A stretch of 49,883 bases of DNA from Pedobacter sp. ASV12 (GTDB lineage Bacteria > Bacteroidota > Bacteroidia > Sphingobacteriales > Sphingobacteriaceae). A program made the translations under genes and the position numbers. The stretch covers positions 1-49,883 of the forward strand of contig NZ_JAELUC010000026.1 of assembly GCF_016429155.1 (NCBI RefSeq), given 5' to 3'. Below, piece by piece: positions 17,480 to 25,197 of this stretch. Below the pieces are notes generated by a model that was not told the DNA's origin, ran no database searches, and saw only the letters and a program-made list of their open reading frames with translations. Within the stretch, counting starts at the first letter, position 1; every line of letters starts with the position of its first letter.

Positions 17480-17487
17480 CAAATATA
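17480..17487 (-). promoter_or_regulatory. -7 element upstream of gatB
   Basis: On the minus strand TATATTTG matches TAnnTTTG, 41 bases before the gatB ATG. The nearest TTG upstream is only 14 bases away, so the -33 part is uncertain. Confidence 0.35.
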
Positions 17488-17579
17488 AATGAAAAATGTA
17501 TCAATTTTATTGAAATAAGGTAATATTCTGGTTGTGGCACAGAATTGGATTTACGTTGGTACACGCAAAATCGAAAATT

Positions 17580-18038
17580 ATGAAAAAGTTCATCCTAATC
17601 GCAGCAGTTGGCTTGGCCAGTGCCCTGTACCAACCTGCAAAAGCACAAGTTAGCGTAAGCATCAACATTGGCGCACAGCCACAATGGGGTCCTCGAGGCT
17701 ACGATTATGTAGATTACTATTACCTGCCAGAAATCAACAGCTACTATTATGTACCAACCCGCCAGTTTGTTTACCTGGAACGAAACAGATGGGTGCATAG
17801 AGCTTATTTGCCTAGCAGGTACAGCAGCTATAACCTTTACAATGCCAGAAAAATAGTCATCAATAGGCCACGTCCTTATTTAGAACGCCGTGTTTATACA
17901 AATTATTCGAGGCCAGTAGCCAGGCATTCGGCATTCGGCCGACCACAATACCGTAGCGTTAGCTACGAAAGACACGAGCAAAGGTTCGACAAACACGGCC
18001 GTGGCAACCATGGAGGCGGCAAAGGCCATAGACACTAA
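17580..18038 (+). CDS. Tyr-rich secreted protein, first of two paralogues
   Basis: 152 residues from ATG 17580, which opens a signal peptide (MKKFILIAAVGLASALYQPA...KAQ). The mature part has the pattern INIGAQPQWGPRGYDYVDYYYLPEI then YYYVP and RQFVYL, a Tyr/Trp-rich beta domain of unknown function that is widespread in Bacteroidota. The C-terminal third is Arg/His/Gly-rich (GRGNHGGGKGHRH). It is 18 bases upstream of a paralogue with the same layout. Secretion or periplasmic location is predicted; function is unknown. Confidence 0.72.
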   Translation: MKKFILIAAVGLASALYQPAKAQVSVSINIGAQPQWGPRGYDYVDYYYLPEINSYYYVPTRQFVYLERNRWVHRAYLPSRYSSYNLYNARKIVINRPRPYLERRVYTNYSRPVARHSAFGRPQYRSVSYERHEQRFDKHGRGNHGGGKGHRH

Positions 18039-18056
18039 TCTTTAAATAGAACAATC

Positions 18057-18548
18057 ATGAAAAAGCTAATATTCTTGCTCATGCTCGGAATTGCATCAGT
18101 AAGCGCCAAGGCACAGATAAACGTAAACATCAATATCGGCTCGCAACCTTTATGGGGCCCAACGGGCTATGATTATGCCGAATATTACTATTTGCCCGAT
18201 ATAGAGAGTTACTATTACGTACCTAAGCGCCAATTCGTTTATTTGGATGGTGGTCGCTGGATCTTCAGTACTGCCTTACCTGCCCGATATAACAATTACG
18301 ATCTTTATAATGGCTATAAGGTAGTCATTAACAGAGACAGGCCTTACTTAAACTTTAACGATGACCGGGTTAAATATGTGAAGTACAAAAACTGGGGTGG
18401 CAGACAAATGGTCATCAGAAACAGCAACGACAAAAAGTACTACGTAGTAAAGGGACATCCGCATGGTATGCCTCCCGGACAAGCCAAAAAGCTTTATGGC
18501 AACGGAAACAATGGACATGGAAAAAGCCATGGCAAAGGCAAACATTAA
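18057..18548 (+). CDS. Tyr-rich secreted protein, second paralogue
   Basis: 163 residues. Signal peptide MKKLIFLLMLGIASVSAKAQ, then the same core as its upstream neighbour: INIGSQPLWGPTGYDYAEYYY, YYYVPKRQFVYLDGGRW and DLYNGYKVVINRDRPYL. The C-terminus is Gly/His/Lys-rich (PHGMPPGQAKKL, GHGKSHGKGKH), which could bind metals or anions. The pair arose by tandem duplication, and the two share one transcript ending at the hairpin after this gene. Function unknown. Confidence 0.72.
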   Translation: MKKLIFLLMLGIASVSAKAQINVNINIGSQPLWGPTGYDYAEYYYLPDIESYYYVPKRQFVYLDGGRWIFSTALPARYNNYDLYNGYKVVINRDRPYLNFNDDRVKYVKYKNWGGRQMVIRNSNDKKYYVVKGHPHGMPPGQAKKLYGNGNNGHGKSHGKGKH

Positions 18549-18557
18549 CCCTAAATC

Positions 18558-18597
18558 AAATCAAAAGGGCTTCAAATTATTGAAGCCCTTTTGATTT
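18558..18597. terminator. bidirectional terminator
   Basis: AAATCAAAAGGGCTTCAA-type arms (18558-18575 and 18580-18597) form an 18-bp stem with a 4-base loop, with A and T runs on either side. It lies between the paralogue pair and the convergent alaS. Confidence 0.82.
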
Positions 18598-18751
18598 ATA
18601 TGCTGGTTAACACAATTGCGAAGGCCATATACCCAAAAAAATATATAAACATCTGTATTTCAATACTTTTATCATGATTTGTAATTTACTCAATATGTCG
18701 AGCAAATAAAAATAGTACACGAAAAAAGAGGCCTTCGACTGTTGGGTTATT

Positions 18752-21427
18752 TTATAAAAAGGTTTTGGCCTTAATTAATACTTGCTCTAATCCTTCGGCA
18801 TTTTTACCACCTGCAGTTGCATAAAACGGTTGCCCGCCGCCGCCGCCCTGGATTTCCTTGCCTAATTCGCGTACAATTTTGGCTGCGTTTAGCTGTTCAC
18901 TTACGGTATCTTCCGAAATCATGACGGTAATACCGGGCTTGGCATCAATCAGCGTAGTTAACACCAAATAAAGATGTGGCACCATGGCTTTTACTTCGAA
19001 AGCCAGGTTTTTTACGGCTTCCGCGTTGGGCAAATCTACATGCGCTGCAATGAAATTAACTCCGTTGATGTTTTCAGCTTTGGCTGCGATGTCTTGTTTC
19101 ATATCGCCGGCTTTGGCCAAAATGTTTTTCTCAACCTCCTTTTTCAACCTGGCATTTTCTTCGATCAAGGCCTGCACCGCAGCGCTCATGCTCTGGTTGC
19201 CCTTTAAAAGCCCCTTTAACTGATTAATTTCCTTGCTTTGGTTAACGATAAATTCTTCAGCCTTGGCAGCCGTAATGGCCTCGATACGACGAACACCTGC
19301 CGCTACGGCGCTTTCTGACACAATTTTGAAATAACCGATCTGTCCGGTGGCCTTTACGTGCGTACCGCCGCAAAGCTCTTTTGAAAAATGGTCATCGAAG
19401 GTAATCATCCGTACAAAATCGCCGTATTTTTCGCCAAACAGCGCCGTTACGCCCGAACTAATGGCCTCATCGTAAGGTACGTTTCTTTGCTCTTTAAGCA
19501 CAATGTTCTCTCTTATTTTTCCATTTACGATATGCTCTATGGCCTGCAAATCTTCGTCGCTGATTTTGGCAAAATGAGAAAAATCGAAACGCAGGTAATC
19601 AGCATTGACCAAACTTCCTTTCTGGTTTACATGTGTACCCAATACTTTTTTAAGCGCGGCGTGCAACAAGTGCGTAGCCGAGTGGTTATCTTCCGTCAGA
19701 GCGCGTTTGTCTTCGTCAATTACAGCCCAAAACCTGCCTTCTACATCGGTTGGCAAGGTATCGGCATAATGCACAACAATGCCGTTTTCTTTTTTTGTGT
19801 CGGTAATGGCTACCGAAAACAGGCGGCTGTGGTCTTCCAAACGACCGGTATCGCCTACCTGACCGCCACTTTCGGCATAAAATGGCGTTTGGCGCAACAC
19901 GATCTGGTATTGCTCCTTGCCTTTGGCATTGATCTTTCTGTATTTTAAAATTTCGGTTTCGGCCTCAAAATCGTCGTAGCCTACAAATTCGGTGTCGTTG
20001 CCTTCATTAACAATGACCCAATCTTCGGTATCGATGGCGGTTGCCGCACGCGACCGGTTCTTTTGCGCTTCTAGGGCTTTGTTAAAGCCTTCCATATCTA
20101 CCGACCAGCCCTTTTCTCTGGCCATGAGTTCGGTTAAATCGATCGGAAAGCCAAAAGTATCATAAAGTAAGAAAGCAAAGCTCCCAGGAATCATTCCCTC
20201 TTTTATTTTTTCATCTATTATACCTATTTCTGGCGAAAATGCATAAGTTTTGCTAGGGTCAAATTTATTAGAAACGTAATTACTAAATAGATTTAATCCT
20301 CTTTCCAAAGTTCTCAAGAAGGAAACCTCTTCTTCTAAAACCACTTTTTGTACAAAGTCTTTTTGCAGGTAAAGCTCATCAAAAACACCCTTAAACTGTT
20401 CGGCCAATACGGGTACCAATTGGTTAAGGAAAGGCTCCTTAAGGTTTAAGAATGTATAGGCATAGCGAACGGCCCTGCGCAAAATGCGACGGATCACATA
20501 GCCTGCCTTGTTGTTTGATGGCAATTGGCCATCGGCTATAACAAAAGAAATGGCACGGATATGATCGGCCATTACGCGCATGGCGATATCGGTTTGTTCG
20601 GCATTGCCATAGGCGATACCACATTTATCGGCCACAAACTGGATCAATGGCTGGAAAACATCGGTATCGTAGTTTGACGATTTGCCTTGCAGCACGCGCA
20701 CCAAACGCTCAAAACCCATTCCGGTATCTACATGTTGTGCCGGAAGCGGCTTTAACGAACCATCTTTTAAGCGGTTAAACTGCATAAATACATTGTTCCA
20801 GATTTCGATAACCTGGGGATGGTCGGCATTAACAAGGTCTTTGCCCTTGCCATCCATACGTTCTTCGGCACTGCGGCAATCGACGTGGATTTCTGAGCAA
20901 GGTCCGCAAGGCCCTGTATCGCCCATTTCCCAGAAATTATCTTTCTTATTGCCTAAAATGATGCGGTCTTCGGGTACATATTGCTTCCAAAGCTCGTAAG
21001 CTTCTGTATCGCGTGGCAGGCCTTCCTTCTCATCGCCTTCAAAAATAGACACGTACAATTGGTCTTTCGGAATTTTGTAGACTTCGGTCAGCAGTTCCCA
21101 GCTCCAGGCAATGGCTTCTTTTTTGAAATAATCGCCAAAGCTCCAGTTGCCCAGCATTTCGAACATGGTATGGTGGTAGGTATCGATACCCACCTCCTCT
21201 AAATCGTTGTGCTTGCCCGAAACGCGTAAACAGCGTTGGGTATCGGCAACGCGCGGATATTTGATGGCAGCCTCGCCCAAAAACAAATCTTTAAACTGGT
21301 TCATGCCGGCGTTGGTAAACATGAGGGTTGGATCGTTTTTAACCACGATGGGCGCCGACGGAACAATATGATGTTGTTTGCTTTTGAAAAAACTCAGATA
21401 GGTTTGTCTTATTTCTTTTGCTGTCAT
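18752..21427 (-). CDS. alaS: alanine--tRNA ligase
   Basis: 891 residues; charges tRNA(Ala) with alanine in the cytoplasm. Class II aminoacylation core at the N-terminus (FFKSKQHHIVPSAP, NAGMNQFKDLFLG, DTGPCGPCSEIHVD). The editing domain carries the zinc motif HSATHLLHAAL and later CGGTHV. The C-terminal domain ends with the glycine-rich GGGGGQPFYATAGGK. Length and order are normal for the family. Monocistronic, divergent from the MerR gene. Confidence 0.97.
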   Translation of the reverse strand: MTAKEIRQTYLSFFKSKQHHIVPSAPIVVKNDPTLMFTNAGMNQFKDLFLGEAAIKYPRVADTQRCLRVSGKHNDLEEVGIDTYHHTMFEMLGNWSFGDYFKKEAIAWSWELLTEVYKIPKDQLYVSIFEGDEKEGLPRDTEAYELWKQYVPEDRIILGNKKDNFWEMGDTGPCGPCSEIHVDCRSAEERMDGKGKDLVNADHPQVIEIWNNVFMQFNRLKDGSLKPLPAQHVDTGMGFERLVRVLQGKSSNYDTDVFQPLIQFVADKCGIAYGNAEQTDIAMRVMADHIRAISFVIADGQLPSNNKAGYVIRRILRRAVRYAYTFLNLKEPFLNQLVPVLAEQFKGVFDELYLQKDFVQKVVLEEEVSFLRTLERGLNLFSNYVSNKFDPSKTYAFSPEIGIIDEKIKEGMIPGSFAFLLYDTFGFPIDLTELMAREKGWSVDMEGFNKALEAQKNRSRAATAIDTEDWVIVNEGNDTEFVGYDDFEAETEILKYRKINAKGKEQYQIVLRQTPFYAESGGQVGDTGRLEDHSRLFSVAITDTKKENGIVVHYADTLPTDVEGRFWAVIDEDKRALTEDNHSATHLLHAALKKVLGTHVNQKGSLVNADYLRFDFSHFAKISDEDLQAIEHIVNGKIRENIVLKEQRNVPYDEAISSGVTALFGEKYGDFVRMITFDDHFSKELCGGTHVKATGQIGYFKIVSESAVAAGVRRIEAITAAKAEEFIVNQSKEINQLKGLLKGNQSMSAAVQALIEENARLKKEVEKNILAKAGDMKQDIAAKAENINGVNFIAAHVDLPNAEAVKNLAFEVKAMVPHLYLVLTTLIDAKPGITVMISEDTVSEQLNAAKIVRELGKEIQGGGGGQPFYATAGGKNAEGLEQVLIKAKTFL

Positions 21428-21450
21428 CTCGTGTAGAAAATTTAGGAGAA

Positions 21451-21458
21451 CAAAATTA
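21451..21458 (-). promoter_or_regulatory. -7 element upstream of alaS
   Basis: On the minus strand TAATTTTG matches TAnnTTTG, 23 bases before the alaS ATG. No -33 TTG at suitable distance. Confidence 0.35.
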
Positions 21459-21466
21459 AAATTTTA

Positions 21467-21499
21467 TTGCGGTATTCTACTAAAATCCCTTTACATTTG
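21467..21499 (+). promoter_or_regulatory. promoter of the MerR - L,D-transpeptidase unit
   Basis: TTG at 21467-21469 and TACATTTG at 21492-21499 with a 22-base spacer fit the Bacteroidota -33/-7 pattern. The leader would be about 40 bases. It lies back to back with the alaS promoter. Confidence 0.5.
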
Positions 21500-21545
21500 A
21501 GCACTTCAAATAAAAGCCACAAATTACTCATTATCAGTTTAGAAC

Positions 21546-21881
21546 ATGCCGTACAAAGAGAGAGAAATCAATAAAATGTATTATACCATGGGCGAGGTTA
21601 CCGAAATGTTTGGCGTAAATGCTTCGCAAATCAGGTTCTACGAAAAGGAATTCGACGTGCTGCAGCCCAAGAAAAACAAGAAGGGAAACCGGCTTTTTAC
21701 ACCTGAAGATATTGAAAACCTGAAGATCATCTTCCACCTGGTAGACGAAAAAGGCTTTACCCTAAAAGGGGCCAAAGAACACCTCAAAAACAACAGCAGC
21801 GACGTGAAGGAAAACCAGAAGGTCATTGCCTCTTTAGAACGCCTGAAAGATTTTTTGCTTAAATTGAACGAAGAAATCTAA
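21546..21881 (+). CDS. MerR-family transcriptional regulator
   Basis: 111 residues. Winged helix-turn-helix at the N-terminus (YYTMGEVTEMFGVNASQIRFYEKEF, about 11-35, then the wing GNRLFTPEDIENL) and a short C-terminal coiled coil (LKENQKVIASLERLKDFLLK region). There is no effector-binding domain and no Cys for metals, so the inducer is not obvious. It precedes the L,D-transpeptidase gene by 8 bases; the two are one transcription unit. This short MerR type is common as a single gene in Bacteroidota. Confidence 0.88.
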   Translation: MPYKEREINKMYYTMGEVTEMFGVNASQIRFYEKEFDVLQPKKNKKGNRLFTPEDIENLKIIFHLVDEKGFTLKGAKEHLKNNSSDVKENQKVIASLERLKDFLLKLNEEI

Positions 21882-21889
21882 TAACCGCC

Positions 21890-22606
21890 ATGCTCAGGTA
21901 CCTTTTGTTTTTGATAGCAGTCTTATGCGTTTCGTGCCATTCTGGTGCCCAAAACGACCCGAGGGCCAAGGTTTTATTTGCCGATACCTCATCAACCTTT
22001 GCCAAACAGCAAAACATTGTGGTTACGCAAGGCGATTTAGCCGATTATTTAGCTTATAAAAAAATAACCGGCGACACGACGGGCCAAACCAAGAAGTACC
22101 TCAAGATACTCTTCTCTGTGAAGTCGATATTAAAATGGGGAATGAAAAAAAGCTACGAAGAAGCCATCGCCCTAGCAGAAGAAAACTTTAGGCGCCGCGA
22201 TCAGGTGAATAAGGTACTGGTGGTTAAAAGCGAGCGAAAGATGTATTTGCTAAAAGACGGCAAAACCATAAAAACCTTTCCTGTTGCGCTCGGCCCTAAT
22301 CCGGTAGGCCAAAAAGAATATGAAGGCGATGGCCGTACGCCTGAAGGAACATATACGCTGGACTGGCAAAAATGGAACAGTTCTACCTTTCATTCTTTCC
22401 ACATTTCCTACCCTAACAAAATCGATTCGGCAAGGGCCAAAGCCAAGGGACTAACACCGGGCAGCAACATCATGGTGCACGGCACTTCTAAAGGCGAAAA
22501 AAAGAAAAAAGACTGGACCAATGGCTGCGTAGCCTTGAGCAATGCCGACATGGCCCAATTTAGGGAATTGGTTTACCAAGATACGCCCATTGAAATCAAG
22601 AAATAA
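21890..22606 (+). CDS. L,D-transpeptidase (YkuD domain) lipoprotein
   Basis: 238 residues. N-terminal signal with CVSC (Cys16) as a possible lipobox. The YkuD domain spans about 108-236: VNKVLVVKSERKMYLLKDG at its start and the catalytic pair His197 (IMVHGTS) and Cys213 (WTNGCVALS). Such enzymes cross-link peptidoglycan through 3-3 bonds or attach proteins to it. A basic loop KGEKKKKD separates the catalytic His and Cys. Cotranscribed with the MerR gene. Its stop codon abuts the stop of the convergent gene without any gap. Confidence 0.88.
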   Translation: MLRYLLFLIAVLCVSCHSGAQNDPRAKVLFADTSSTFAKQQNIVVTQGDLADYLAYKKITGDTTGQTKKYLKILFSVKSILKWGMKKSYEEAIALAEENFRRRDQVNKVLVVKSERKMYLLKDGKTIKTFPVALGPNPVGQKEYEGDGRTPEGTYTLDWQKWNSSTFHSFHISYPNKIDSARAKAKGLTPGSNIMVHGTSKGEKKKKDWTNGCVALSNADMAQFRELVYQDTPIEIKK

Positions 22607-23701
22607 CTATTTTACAGCTTCATTAATCAATTGCCTCAGGGTTTCGTACTGCGCTTGCCTGCCTTTATTTTTCAGGTTGTAAGTCATTAAAACGGCGATG
22701 TAGCCATGGTCCTTCTCCAATAACGGAAAACTGCCAAACAAACCCGGACTGCTGACATAAGGGCTCAAATTGGCCAAGGTTGAGCTTTTGGTTACCCACT
22801 CGCCGTAGCCATAACCCAAACCGGTGCCAGCTTCTGCAGGGGTATAAGCTACTTTTACATCGGGCGTTATACGGTTTACCTGCATCTGGGCAATGCTGGC
22901 TTCGCTTAAAATCCTTTTGCCCTTGTACAGTCCTTTATTTTGGATCATGGTCAAAAAGCTGCTGTAATCTTCGGCGGTACTGCTGGCGCCACCTGCGGGC
23001 AAAACCACCTTTTTCTGGCCATAACTTGTATGTTGCATGCCTAAAGGCCGCGCAATTCGTTCTTGAAACAGGGATTCGAAGCTCTTGCCACTTATTTTTT
23101 CCAGCACAGCCCCTGCTATTTGCAAACCAACATTGCTGTAATGAAATACTTTGCCGGGTTGACCCTCCATGGGTAAAGCCGCAATAAAGGCGATAGTTTC
23201 ATCCATACTGTTGGCTTTTCTCATCTCCGCAAGGTCATCCCGTAAAGCAGTAGCTTTGATGCCCGTGAGGTGTGAAAGGCATTGGCTAATGGTAATGTTC
23301 CCCTTTCCGTTCTGACTCAATACCGGCAAAAACCGGCCTACCGTATCGCTTAGCTTAAGTTTGCCTTCGTCAACAAAGGTCATGACCAAGGCGGCGCTGA
23401 GCCACTTGCTACAACTGGCAATGGGCAATTGGGTTTGGGCATTGTAATCGCCATTACCAACGGTGAGGTTTTGTTTGCGCGCCATCATGCGTGTGGCTAT
23501 TTTCTGCCTTAGGTTTTGCTGGTTGGCCGAATTGGAATAGATCACCTTGCCGTCCTTATAAACCATGATGAAGGCACGGCCACCAAGATCGTCTACATTG
23601 GCATCAAGCCAACTGTCTACCTTACTAAAGTTGTATTGGGCTTTGCCTTGCAGCGCACCAAGGCAAAGCAAGCAGAGCAGGGAGATTTTAAATGCTTTCA
23701 T
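22607..23701 (-). CDS. secreted serine hydrolase, class C beta-lactamase-like fold
   Basis: 364 residues from ATG 23701, which opens a signal peptide (MKAFKISLLCLLCLGALQGK...AQ). The SxxK motif is S96-C-S-K99; the YxN motif is in HYSNVG; the overall domain is that of the beta-lactamase/D-alanyl-D-alanine carboxypeptidase-like family (PF00144 type), which includes esterases and peptidases as well as lactamases. Substrate cannot be told. The stop is immediately next to that of the L,D-transpeptidase gene on the other strand, so the two messages must overlap at their 3' ends. Confidence 0.87.
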   Translation of the reverse strand: MKAFKISLLCLLCLGALQGKAQYNFSKVDSWLDANVDDLGGRAFIMVYKDGKVIYSNSANQQNLRQKIATRMMARKQNLTVGNGDYNAQTQLPIASCSKWLSAALVMTFVDEGKLKLSDTVGRFLPVLSQNGKGNITISQCLSHLTGIKATALRDDLAEMRKANSMDETIAFIAALPMEGQPGKVFHYSNVGLQIAGAVLEKISGKSFESLFQERIARPLGMQHTSYGQKKVVLPAGGASSTAEDYSSFLTMIQNKGLYKGKRILSEASIAQMQVNRITPDVKVAYTPAEAGTGLGYGYGEWVTKSSTLANLSPYVSSPGLFGSFPLLEKDHGYIAVLMTYNLKNKGRQAQYETLRQLINEAVK

Positions 23702-23753
23702 TACTATAAAGATGCCAAAATCCAGAAAAGGTTTAATCTGGCGGCCATAAACT

Positions 23754-23789
23754 ATAAATGCACCAGTCGCTATCGACTGGTGCATTTAT
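23754..23789 (-). terminator. terminator of the small lipoprotein gene
   Basis: ATAAATGCACCAGTCG (23754-23769) pairs perfectly with CGACTGGTGCATTTAT (23774-23789) around a 4-base loop. It separates the small lipoprotein gene from the serine hydrolase gene. Confidence 0.8.
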
Positions 23790-23806
23790 TTTAATAGGCA
23801 AAATAT

Positions 23807-23989
23807 TTATGGATTACCTTGCTTTTTAGTGGTATCGGGAGGTGTTTTAGTGGTATCTTTCAGCATCGAGTCCCTTCTTGAACTGTCTACTGCCGACGAA
23901 TCCATGGTTCCGTTGCCGCTTTTGCTCGAGCTACATCCCACCATAGCCATACCGGCTATGGCAAGCACTATTAAAAATTTGAATTTCAT
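23807..23989 (-). CDS. 60-residue lipoprotein
   Basis: 60 residues. Signal sequence MKFKFLIVLAIAGMAMVGC with Cys19 followed by SSSKSG, a good lipobox. The mature part is only about 40 residues, rich in Ser, Asp, Thr and Lys (DSSAVDSSRRDS, DTTKTPPDTTKK) and surely disordered. Small lipoproteins of this kind are common in Sphingobacteriaceae and unassigned. It has its own terminator; the AT-rich sequence upstream shows no clear promoter. Confidence 0.7.
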   Translation of the reverse strand: MKFKFLIVLAIAGMAMVGCSSSKSGNGTMDSSAVDSSRRDSMLKDTTKTPPDTTKKQGNP

Positions 23990-24154
23990 TGTTATTTCTT
24001 TAAGGTTAATAATTATTCTCTTATTAAATAGCAGCTTATCTATTAAATAAACTTTGGCTCGAAAAAGTTTTAATTATTTTACAACCTACTTTCAAAAGAA
24101 AGGATTAGGTTTTCTTAAAAAAATGCCATTAAACAAAGAATTTTAATTATTTGT

Positions 24155-25006
24155 TTAATCCAGCTTTTTGATAATAGCAATGAGGTCTTCTTCTGCCAAT
24201 TGGTTATTGGCAGCTTCAAACGTAGCGAAAGCCGTTTGCGCCAACGGCGACTGCAGGCCTTCGTTTTTGGCCAATCCGAGGTCTTTTACAATGTGCTTAA
24301 GGGCAAAGGCCGCTTCGTAATTATCCTGTAGAATGGCATCGCCTTTTATTTTGGTAAATACATTGCTTAACGCACCATTATTGAGCAATTGCAGCAAATC
24401 GGCAACTTGAATGCCTTGATTACGGGCAAATACAACGGTTTCGGCCAAACCCAAAGCGTAGAGTGCCAGCAAACTATTGATGGCCAATTTGGCCGCGTTT
24501 CCTGCCCCTGCAGGGCCTAGCCATAAAGCCATTTTGCCCAGCACATCAAACAATGGTCTTACTTGTGCTGTTGTTTCCTCCCTGCCGCCCACCATAATCA
24601 CCAGCGAGCCTTCCTGGGCCTGCTTTACGCTGCCAGATACCGGTGCATCAAGATAGGAAGCCCCATTTTGCTGGCATAATTCGGCCATTTCCCTGCTGAT
24701 TTGCGGAGAAACCGTGCTCATGTTGACCACAACCTTACCGGTTAGATCATTGGAAAGCAATCCGTTTTGGGCGCTGAAAACCTCCTTAACCGCCGCATCA
24801 TCGCTTACCATTAAAAACACAACTGTTGCTTTTTGAATGAGCTCGGCGGGCGAATTAGCCCACATAGCCCCTTCTTGCAATAAGGTATCGGCTTTAGCCT
24901 GATTTCTATTGTATACCGAAACGGGATACCCTGCCTTCATTAAGTTACCGGCCATAGGAATGCCCATTTTACCCAGGCCTATCCAGCCGATTTGTATTTG
25001 TTCCAT
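24155..25006 (-). CDS. NAD(P)-dependent beta-hydroxyacid dehydrogenase family reductase
   Basis: 283 residues. Rossmann start GWIGLGKMGIPMAGNLMKAG with the GxGxxG nucleotide motif, the substrate-binding DAPVSGSVKQAQEGSL and the catalytic Lys in NAAKLAINSLL. This is the 3-hydroxyisobutyrate dehydrogenase / glyoxylate-succinic semialdehyde reductase family; the short length and NRNQAK after beta-2 suggest NADPH use, as in glyoxylate reductases, but this is not firm. It sits alone between the lipoprotein gene and the outer-membrane protein operon. Confidence 0.9.
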   Translation of the reverse strand: MEQIQIGWIGLGKMGIPMAGNLMKAGYPVSVYNRNQAKADTLLQEGAMWANSPAELIQKATVVFLMVSDDAAVKEVFSAQNGLLSNDLTGKVVVNMSTVSPQISREMAELCQQNGASYLDAPVSGSVKQAQEGSLVIMVGGREETTAQVRPLFDVLGKMALWLGPAGAGNAAKLAINSLLALYALGLAETVVFARNQGIQVADLLQLLNNGALSNVFTKIKGDAILQDNYEAAFALKHIVKDLGLAKNEGLQSPLAQTAFATFEAANNQLAEEDLIAIIKKLD

Positions 25007-25034
25007 TTTTGTAGTGTTGAAAGGTTGGAAACCG

Positions 25035-25042
25035 CAAAGTTA
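25035..25042 (-). promoter_or_regulatory. -7 element upstream of the reductase gene
   Basis: On the minus strand TAACTTTG matches TAnnTTTG, 28 bases before the ATG at 25006. TTG triplets lie 13 and 26 bases upstream, neither ideal. Confidence 0.35.
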
Positions 25043-25197
25043 TGGATTGTCTAAGCAATAACCGCCACCAACGGCAAACCTGAACAGATAACCATAAAAA
25101 AATGCCTAAGCGGCATCCTACAGGTATATCGACATCAGACATTGGCCCAGGTTTTATCCCAAGCCAAGTCCTGCACGACGATTTTATACGAACTAAA

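Noticed and set aside
19388..19948. Open frame of 186 codons opposite alaS
   Set aside because: Mirror of the alaS codon pattern; no start signal or family features.
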